Below, in pieces: positions 53,231 to 59,035 of a stretch of 59,035 nt of DNA. The DNA is from Parapedobacter tibetensis (lineage in GTDB: Bacteria; Bacteroidota; Bacteroidia; Sphingobacteriales; Sphingobacteriaceae): NCBI RefSeq assembly GCF_024704835.1, contig NZ_JAMXBE010000020.1, forward strand, positions 1 to 59,035, read 5' to 3'. Made by a program: the position numbers and the translations under genes. The notes beneath the pieces were generated by a model that saw nothing but the letters and a program-made list of their open reading frames with translations, ran no database searches and was not told the DNA's origin. Each line of letters begins with the position of its first letter. Position 1 is the stretch's first letter.

Positions 53231-53790
53231 AGAAACAACACTGCTACCCCTGTCCTTACTACAGACCAGGCACGGCAGCCAGGACAGGAGCCGGACACTC
53301 TTCGATGACATGAACACCAACCCACCGGCCCCAGCCGAGAATTCGTGGTATTACTCCACGTACCTGGCAGACTATGAGCCGGAGACGCACAGTTCCTTAT
53401 CCATTATCGAGATAGGCGAAAAGGCTCCTGAAATTGACCTGATTGATTTACGTACGGGGAGCCGGAAAACGCTATCAGACTACCGTGGCCGGATGGTGTT
53501 ATTGGAATTCTGGATAACGAACTGCGGCTATTGCATTGAGGCCGTACCGATACTGAACGAACTGGCCGCGCAGAACGATGCGGATGCATTGGTTATTTTG
53601 GGCGTTAATACAATAGACAGCGAAAATACGGTCCGATCCTTCATGCAACGGAACAAGGTAACCTTCGACATGCTTTGGGGAGCCGACGCGAATATCAATG
53701 AGGGATACGGAATCGATGCCTTCCCTCAGGTGGTGCTACTCGATGCGGCTGGCGTGGTCAGTTATTCCGGCCGTCTGGATGTGCAACGGA
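53231..53790 (+). pseudogene. Thioredoxin-gene fragment: C-terminal TlpA domain
   Basis: Begins near ACACTGCTACCCC and encodes QTRHGSQDRSRTLFDDMN, then PAPAENSWYYSTYLADYEPE and a TlpA-type thioredoxin domain with FWITNCGYC as redox site (GEKAPEIDLIDLRTGS, GIDAFPQVVLLD). It has no start of its own; the frame is entered from within RhuM, and it ends near SGRLD. This piece and fragments A, B, C and 49.1 kb together rebuild one gene. Confidence 0.78.
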
Positions 53791-53795
53791 TTATG

Positions 53796-53971
53796 GCCAT
53801 ACAGAGCAGGACGGCTACAAGGATATTGAGGTCATCCGCAAGCTGGACAACGGCATGGTACAGCGCAATTATTTACAGGTAAAGCAGGACGTGCGGGATA
53901 TTATCCAGCCGGAAATGGAGCGGCTGATGGACGATCCTGGGCTAAGTTATTTGGTCGTGAAAAAGGGTTGA
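53796..53971 (+). pseudogene. Tail of an unidentified gene
   Basis: A frame HTEQDGYKDIEVIRKLDNG, then VQRNYLQVKQDVRDIIQPEM and LSYLVVKKG, ends in a stop just before the AbiEi promoter. It has coding character but no start, so it is the 3' end of another disrupted gene. Not identified. Confidence 0.45.
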
Positions 53972-53994
53972 TTATGGCAGGTAGTTGTGTTTCA

Positions 53995-54021
53995 TATCTT
54001 TGTAGGGACTTTAAAAGTCCC
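53995..54021 (+). promoter_or_regulatory. AbiE promoter and operator
   Basis: TATCTTTG (53995-54002) is a -7 box. GGGACTT-taa-AAGTCCC (54005-54021), a perfect 7-bp inverted repeat, lies between it and the ATG at 54025. AbiEi proteins are known to repress their own promoter through inverted repeats, so this is the probable operator. Confidence 0.6.
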
Positions 54022-54024
54022 GAT

Positions 54025-54852
54025 ATGTATACAAGACATAAAACTTTATCGACAAAGTCCGCTAATGTAATCAGGCATTTTACAGATCTGAACCAGCCCG
54101 CTTTTACGCTCGCCGAAGTGTCCGCTTTGCTTAGGCCGTCATCGGACGATGCGGTTAGAAAGCTCGTCAGGGATATGGTAAACAGGGGGCTGTTGTTACG
54201 GCTCAAAGACGGGGTTTACTGGATTATCCCGTATGAACAGGATGCAACCAGTTACTTTCCCGATGTGCATCTGGCTGCTGCTTATCTTGTGGGTGATGCG
54301 GGCTACTATGTGGGCTATTATAGCGCACTGGAACTGCACGGGCTTATTACGCAACCCTCAATGGTGGAACAGGTTGTCGTGGACAGGCAGATCAGGCCAT
54401 CTTTGCTCAACATTGGGAACAACCAGTTCAGGTTTATCTACCACAACGAAACACATTTTTTCGGGGCAAAGAATATCTGGATTGACAGCTATCACAAAGT
54501 GCCTTGCAGTGACCTCGAAAAGACATTTATTGACTGTTTGTACAAGCCAGATAACGGGGGCGGTATTTCAGAAATTACTAAGGCCTTATATAAGGTGAGG
54601 GATAAGGTCGACTACGAAAAACTGCTGTTGTATTGCCAGCGGTTCAGCACACAGGCCGTGATCAAAAGGTTAGGCTTCCTGTTGGAATTGCTGGAAATAG
54701 ACAACCCTATTGCGGATATGCTGCAACAGCTGAAAACAAAATCGTTCACGCTGTTGGAGCCTTCTTACGAAAACAGCGGAAAGCTGAACAGCAAATGGAG
54801 CATACGGCAGAATATAGACACGGAAGATATTGTTTCATCCATATTTACTTAG
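54025..54852 (+). CDS. AbiEi-type antitoxin (type IV toxin-antitoxin)
   Basis: 275 residues from MYTRHKTLSTKSANV at 54025. An in-frame ATG at 53974 lies upstream of the -7 box and cannot be used from that promoter. The N-terminal winged helix (about 15-70: FTLAEVSALLRPSSDDAVRK, VYWIIP) and the AbiEi C-terminal domain (YYVGYYSALELHGL, IDCLYKPDNGGGI) are both intact. The toxin gene follows 3 nt later. Confidence 0.85.
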   Translation: MYTRHKTLSTKSANVIRHFTDLNQPAFTLAEVSALLRPSSDDAVRKLVRDMVNRGLLLRLKDGVYWIIPYEQDATSYFPDVHLAAAYLVGDAGYYVGYYSALELHGLITQPSMVEQVVVDRQIRPSLLNIGNNQFRFIYHNETHFFGAKNIWIDSYHKVPCSDLEKTFIDCLYKPDNGGGISEITKALYKVRDKVDYEKLLLYCQRFSTQAVIKRLGFLLELLEIDNPIADMLQQLKTKSFTLLEPSYENSGKLNSKWSIRQNIDTEDIVSSIFT

Positions 54853-54855
54853 GTT

Positions 54856-55510
54856 ATGATACACCCAAAAGAAATCAATGCGGTGGCGGCAAAAAACAGA
54901 TTGAAAGACACCCAGATTGAAAAGGATTACATATTGAGTTGGATACTGTACGGCATTGCGAAAAATGAACTGCTGTCAAAGCTGCTTGTGTTCAAAGGCG
55001 GGACAGTGCTTAAAAAAACATATTTCCCTGACTACCGCTTTTCGGAGGATCTGGATTTTACCTTGCTGGATGAAAAAATAACCAATGAAGAACTGTTGCA
55101 GGAGTTTGAAAAGATATACGTTTTCGTAAAAGAAGAAGCTAATATTACCTTGCAGTTCGGGGAAGCGAATACGCACGTCAGCGGTAGCATTGCGTTTTAT
55201 ATCAATTACGTCGGCCCCTTGCAGGGAAACATCAATAGCAGGGACGTAAAGATCGATATTACACGGGGCGAAACATTGGAGTACCCGGTAGCGCACCGGA
55301 CTGGAAAGAATGGATACCCGCTACCATAAGCCCGAATTTGAGCGTAAGGCCAAAAATAAAAAGCATGACCCGGATTTGTTTGAAGCAAAGGTTTTGGCAA
55401 AAGAAAAAAACCTGAAGCAAGGCTGGGAAAAGAAGTTGAGTAACCAGATGCATGAAATACCGGACTTTGATGATGTTTTCAGGAGGGCAAAAAGGAATTT
55501 CAAATTATAG
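54856..55510 (+). pseudogene. AbiEii-type nucleotidyltransferase toxin with internal deletion
   Basis: Codons 1-145 encode the NTase core with FKGGTVLKK (Gly48-Gly49) and FSEDLDF (Asp65, Asp67). After TRGETLEYPV the frame ends at 55329. Another frame from about 55316 supplies KPEFERKAKNKKHDPD and QMHEIPDFDDVFRRAKRNF, the normal C-terminus of this family. About 100 residues in between are missing. The toxin is probably dead while its antitoxin is intact. Confidence 0.8.
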
Positions 55511-55928
55511 TGAAACGGCTTAAACTCTGTCCGTAACATCCTGTTACCTTTTGAATAGAGATAAACCCTAAATATTGGGGGCGACCGTAGCACAAATGGT
55601 AAGGCCGATATAGCGGTGAAAAAGGTTTTGCAGAAAGTTTTTTATACATACAATGGGCAATAATATATCGCTGGAGAGAAAGATTAGGTACGGAGGACGA
55701 ACTCTAATCGGACAGCGTACGACATAAAGAAATCATTCCTGCCGGTCTTCGGCCGGTAATTCTTCCCACCGTAGCCCATAAGGTGCACCGCTACGGGAGT
55801 GTAAAACCGCATTTATGGTTGAAAAGAAACTGTAACCCTCCCCTTAGGCACTACGGATCAGGTACAAATGTGCCCCTGCTCGTTCCTCGCCGTTTGATTT
55901 TTGCACGATCGTGGCTAAAAAATTCCCG
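55511..55928. other. 418-nt intergenic region
   Basis: No gene recognised. Base composition rises again here, marking the right edge of the AT-rich island. A small UUCG-type hairpin (GCCGGTCTTCGGC) lies near 55740. No tRNA or att-like repeat was seen. Confidence 0.35.
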
Positions 55929-58466
55929 TTACTTTTTGTTCAATTTCTGTAAACGCTCTTTTGCGGAAGGGATGACGTCATCATCTTCTTCATAATTTTC
56001 AATCACACTTTCCAACGTGCTCTTCGCCTGGAAGTCATCGCCTTTGCCCGCATAGGCATCCGCAAGCAGGATGAAGCTCCTGGCCACCCAGTAGTCATGT
56101 GACCCCATGTTGTTGATCACATCAAAGGCCGTTTCCTGGGCTTTGTCATATTCCTTGTTTTCATACTGCAGTTGCCCCACGCGGTACCGTGCCTCTGCGC
56201 CGACTGCCGTTTGGCTCTTCAGCGCCGCCAGGTTCAGTCCCTTCATGGCGGGCTCCACTTTCCCTTCCCGCAGCATGGCCCGCGCACCGTACAAGTGTGC
56301 CTTGGCAATGTCCTCCTCAGATGACCGATCGTAATTCCTTATCAACTTCGCATACTTGGCCACCTGGTCCAAGTCACCGATTTCGAAATAACAAATCATC
56401 AGGTTAGTTACCGCGTAGCCATAGTTTCCTTTATATTCTGAAGTGAGCTCCAATTTTTTGAGGTGCACGATGGCCTCGTTGTATTCCTCCAAGCTCAGGT
56501 ATAACGCGGCCACCGTCAGCAAGGTGTTCTCCGTATACTGGCTCGTCCAGTCGTTCAGGATAATGTTCAGGTCGTGCAGCGCTTCCTTCGGGTGCCCGGT
56601 ACGGTACGAACTCACCCCGCGGATATAACGGGCATGTTTTTCCTGTATGGGTTTCGGAAATTTATCAAAATACGCATTGATCGCTTCCACAGCCGGTCCG
56701 TATTCCCCCCTGGCAAACAAGGAATGGGCTGCCTGGAAAGCCAGGTTATCCTGCTCCGCGGCACTCAGATCACCGATATTGGTGCTGGTCGCGTAATTAA
56801 TATAACTGGAAGCATCCCCCTGATCCAGGTAGATGTTTTCAATGGAACGCATCGCTTGCCGTGCCTCATCGGTTGTGGCATGTTCCTCCACCACCTTCTG
56901 GAAGGTGGTCTTCGCCGCTTCGGTGTCATCTTTATTGTACTGGACAAGCCCGATGGTCATCAACGCCCGGGGAACATAACTGCTGCGGGGGTATTGTTCG
57001 ATCATCTGCTGCAGCCCCTCGATGGCGGTATCGTAATCTCCCATAGTGAAATACGTGTACGGGATATCAAAGGCCACGTCATCCGCATAGTTCGAACCCG
57101 GGAATTGTTCAGCAACGGACCGCAGGGTGCTGAGCTTGGTTTCATTGTCGCCCTGCAATCCCTGGATAATACCGCGCTGGAACAACGCATAGTCCTGGTT
57201 GGGAGCTTCGCCGTTGATCAGCTGGTCATAGTATTGGTTGGCTCGGCCGTAATCGCGCACGGACAAATACGAATCGCCCAAACGTGCGATTACGTCATGA
57301 CGTACATTTTCCTCCATCGAACTTCCCTCGCTAGCCAAAAAGCGTTCAAAATAATCGGCAGCCATTCCAAAGCTGTTGTTGCGGAACGCCGCATAAGCCA
57401 GGGCATAGTTCGCATAACTGTATACATCGGTGTTTCGTGCGGCGGGCAACTGGAGGAACCGGGAAAAGTTTTCCACCGCCTCCCTGTACTTGCGCACTTC
57501 ATACATCGCCTCCGCTTTCCAATACGTGGCCAACGCCGCCATTTCCGCATCGATCGGGAATTTTTCCGATCGCATGAACATGGATATGCTGTTTTCGAAA
57601 GCGCGCTCGTTATAAAACTCCAATCCGCGGTAATACGTTACTTTTTGATAGGCCATATCGGCTTTCCGCTCCCTGTTGTCGAACGATTCCAGCATATTTA
57701 CCGCTGCGTGGAAATTGCTCGTGCCCAACAAGATCTCGGCCAATAGTGTTTCCGCATTCTCTGTTTTTTTTGCATCAGGATTACTATCCGCATATTCTTG
57801 GGCGATATATCCCTGGGCGACTTCCAGGGCCATCTGGGCGGAATCCAATTCATATAAGATTTTGGCATAGTTAAACAGCCCATCCGCTTTCAATGCCTGA
57901 TCGAAATCCAGTCTGGACGCTTTGACAAACGCATTCCGTGCACGTTGCTTATCGCCGGTTTCCAGGGCAATATGGCCTAAAGCAATTACCGAGCTCTGAT
58001 AAAAGGCATCCGAAGCCGCCAACTTCTCCAGAATAGAGGTTGCTCTTTCGTATTCGCCTGCCTGGTAGGCCAAGAAGCCGATCCGGTAATTATCGATATT
58101 GCTGCGTGAAGCGCCCGGATGCCGTTCCAGCAACCTACCGTAATAAGCTTGTTTGAATTCGTTCTTTGCGAAATAAGTGGCGGCGGCGAGCTGGCGTAGC
58201 TCGATCTCAAGCGCTTCCCGGTCGATACGCATATCGGGGCTCCGCCGGATCTTTACGGCATCGGCCAGCATCGGCCGGTAATCACGTACGACATCGATGG
58301 AATCCAAAAGCGTAGGTTGCCTTTCGTCCCGTTGCTCACCGGGTTGTCGCTTCTCTTCCTGCTGTTCCTCCTCTTCCTGCGCATACCCCATAACCAGCAA
58401 GGCTGAAAAGACACCGGTAAGCAGGTATTTCAGGTAGTTATAGCCGTTCCTTTCTTTCAATATCAT
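55929..58466 (-). CDS. Periplasmic TPR protein, apparent fusion of two neighbouring genes
   Basis: 845 residues. Signal peptide, an acidic-basic linker (EEEEQQEEKRQPGEQRDERQ), then DSIDVVRDYRPMLADAVKIR (about 55-75), followed by some fifteen TPR units to the C-terminus (VIPSAKERLQKLNKK). In related genomes the DSIDVVRDYRP segment opens a separate outer-membrane protein gene that follows a long TPR gene; here it joins directly to TPR repeats. The upstream flank still carries the end of such a TPR gene. I infer a recombination between the tandem genes. Confidence 0.75.
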   Translation of the reverse strand: MILKERNGYNYLKYLLTGVFSALLVMGYAQEEEEQQEEKRQPGEQRDERQPTLLDSIDVVRDYRPMLADAVKIRRSPDMRIDREALEIELRQLAAATYFAKNEFKQAYYGRLLERHPGASRSNIDNYRIGFLAYQAGEYERATSILEKLAASDAFYQSSVIALGHIALETGDKQRARNAFVKASRLDFDQALKADGLFNYAKILYELDSAQMALEVAQGYIAQEYADSNPDAKKTENAETLLAEILLGTSNFHAAVNMLESFDNRERKADMAYQKVTYYRGLEFYNERAFENSISMFMRSEKFPIDAEMAALATYWKAEAMYEVRKYREAVENFSRFLQLPAARNTDVYSYANYALAYAAFRNNSFGMAADYFERFLASEGSSMEENVRHDVIARLGDSYLSVRDYGRANQYYDQLINGEAPNQDYALFQRGIIQGLQGDNETKLSTLRSVAEQFPGSNYADDVAFDIPYTYFTMGDYDTAIEGLQQMIEQYPRSSYVPRALMTIGLVQYNKDDTEAAKTTFQKVVEEHATTDEARQAMRSIENIYLDQGDASSYINYATSTNIGDLSAAEQDNLAFQAAHSLFARGEYGPAVEAINAYFDKFPKPIQEKHARYIRGVSSYRTGHPKEALHDLNIILNDWTSQYTENTLLTVAALYLSLEEYNEAIVHLKKLELTSEYKGNYGYAVTNLMICYFEIGDLDQVAKYAKLIRNYDRSSEEDIAKAHLYGARAMLREGKVEPAMKGLNLAALKSQTAVGAEARYRVGQLQYENKEYDKAQETAFDVINNMGSHDYWVARSFILLADAYAGKGDDFQAKSTLESVIENYEEDDDVIPSAKERLQKLNKK

Positions 58467-58521
58467 TGTTCGTCCGTATTCCTGAGCTTTTCCAAACGTT
58501 CCTTCGGGGGAATGATATTGT
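58464..58521 (-). pseudogene. 3' remnant of an upstream TPR gene
   Basis: Reading toward 58464, the frame NIIPPKERLEKLRNTDEQ ends in a TGA that overlaps the ATG of the 845-codon gene (ATGA). It is clearly parallel to the C-terminus of that gene itself (VIPSAKERLQKL). Upstream it is cut off by leader repeat D at 58522. Confidence 0.65.
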
Positions 58522-58739
58522 AATCTTCCCCTAACTAGCTACACCCAAAACTAAAGAATTCCAATCACAATTATGTAAATCGTCAGCAAAAAGTGAACAC
58601 TAAAAGGCTACTTTTTTGACTTTTGAGGTTTAAATCCGACATTGCAAGGTAACCCGCACTCGCCATAAAAACTGCTAAAACCAAGCCCCGAAACGGGGAG
58701 GATCGGGGCTTGCTAACTAACCAATTATAAACCTAAATT
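58522..58739 (+). repeat. Leader repeat, copy D (longest leader form)
   Basis: Begins GTAATCTTCCCC, diverges, then shares AAATCCGACATTGCA... and the GCCCCGAAACGGGGA hairpin with copies A-C. Here the hairpin is followed by a second complement (TCGGGGCTT) and by CTAACTAACC...AACCTAAATT directly before an ATG. This tail is typical of leaders in front of exported-protein genes in these bacteria. Confidence 0.65.
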
Positions 58740-58811
58740 ATGAAAAGACAAATTTTACTAACTGACTATATAACGCATACCGGCCACGCTTTGTTACAGT
58801 GGGATTGTTAA
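58740..58811 (+). pseudogene. Start of a lost gene after leader D
   Basis: ATG at 58740, MKRQILLTDYITHTGHALLQ, stop after 23 codons. The correct spacing to a complete leader suggests the 5' end of a real exported-protein gene whose body has been deleted. Confidence 0.4.
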
Positions 58812-58842
58812 GATATGTTAAAAAGACAATAGGGTGATAAAA

Positions 58843-58912
58843 AAGAAACCCGTTACCTGAAAGATAACGGGGATCCGCCCCAATGGGATTAGGGGCTATC
58901 AACCTAAACCTA
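58843..58912 (+). repeat. 70-bp structured repeat, right copy
   Basis: Direct repeat of 30967-31036 with only a few differences, including both hairpins and the AACCTAAACCTA tail. The two copies bracket 27.8 kb. The last 123 nt of the window hold no recognisable gene. Confidence 0.75.
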
Positions 58913-59035
58913 ATACAAAAAACGGTGAAACAGTGGGTTTATTTTGTTGGGGGTGAAAAAAATCTGCGAGCCTTGGCTAAGGAGGCGTTTTTTTAAAAGT
59001 ATGATACCCCCCACTTGCTGGACAACTTTTGCACT

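Noticed and set aside
53163-53882. Single 239-codon thioredoxin gene
   Set aside because: Its first 35 codons are RhuM sequence in the wrong frame and its last 25 are out of frame with the following fragment. It is a fragment, not a gene.
56574-57746. 390-codon plus-strand ORF
   Set aside because: Antisense to the TPR gene; the TPR pattern on the minus strand is unmistakable and the plus frame has no recognisable domain.

Overview
The window looks like chromosome from a Bacteroidota bacterium, most likely a Sphingobacteriales or Chitinophagales member. The evidence is a SusC/SusD pair, an RteC-type regulator, DUF6520 and MauE-like proteins, LytTR/PF06580 two-component genes, and several promoters with the Bacteroidota -7 consensus TAnnTTTG. 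The species cannot be named from sequence reading alone.

Layout. 1-8.4 kb (minus strand) carries a secreted S9 peptidase cut by the window edge, then a tightly coupled five-gene amine-catabolism operon: ethanolamine-type permease, glutamine-synthetase-like ligase, iron alcohol dehydrogenase, class I amidotransferase-type hydrolase and aldehyde dehydrogenase. Together these fit a gamma-glutamylated ethanolamine route. 8.6-12.4 kb holds a transglutaminase-like lipoprotein, a small lipoprotein, an AT-rich class I terpene synthase and a decayed IS5-type transposase. 12.6-17.2 kb holds a four-gene cassette (Fn3-like protein, DUF5675, two small membrane proteins), an AAA ATPase with a multi-half-site operator, a hierarchical 21/189-bp satellite and an ATPase stub. 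17.2-21.4 kb (minus) reads as one unit: a 56-residue peptide with a double-glycine leader, a hairpin attenuator, an LPLAT-type acyltransferase, histidine kinase, LytTR regulator, RteC-like protein and an HTH protein. 22-29.8 kb holds a Crp-like regulator, MauE and DUF6520 genes facing a SusD-SusC-TlpA operon.

30.4-55.5 kb is AT-richer and is a defence/toxin island. It contains XRE and NERD proteins, DUF2806, a CBASS operon (CD-NTase, E2-like protein, S-4TM effector), a divergent sigma factor / 118-aa protein / ImmA-IrrE peptidase cassette, a sce7726-sce7725-RES operon, an unknown short-gene series with a two-TM protein, a zeta toxin pair, an AAA/DUF4143 ATPase with three iterons, an XRE/membrane pair with twin operators, a truncated RhuM, and an AbiE pair whose toxin has an internal deletion. 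From 45.4 to 53.8 kb these genes are interleaved with at least five fragments of one TlpA-type thioredoxin gene, several starting at the same conserved leader. Near-identical 70-bp direct repeats lie at 31.0 and 58.9 kb. 55.9-58.5 kb is a TPR protein that looks like a recombinant of two neighbouring genes.

Most notable: the CBASS operon with its divergent sigma/metallopeptidase cassette, the sce7726-sce7725-RES operon, the peptide-acyltransferase-two-component unit, and the shattered thioredoxin gene that punctuates the island.
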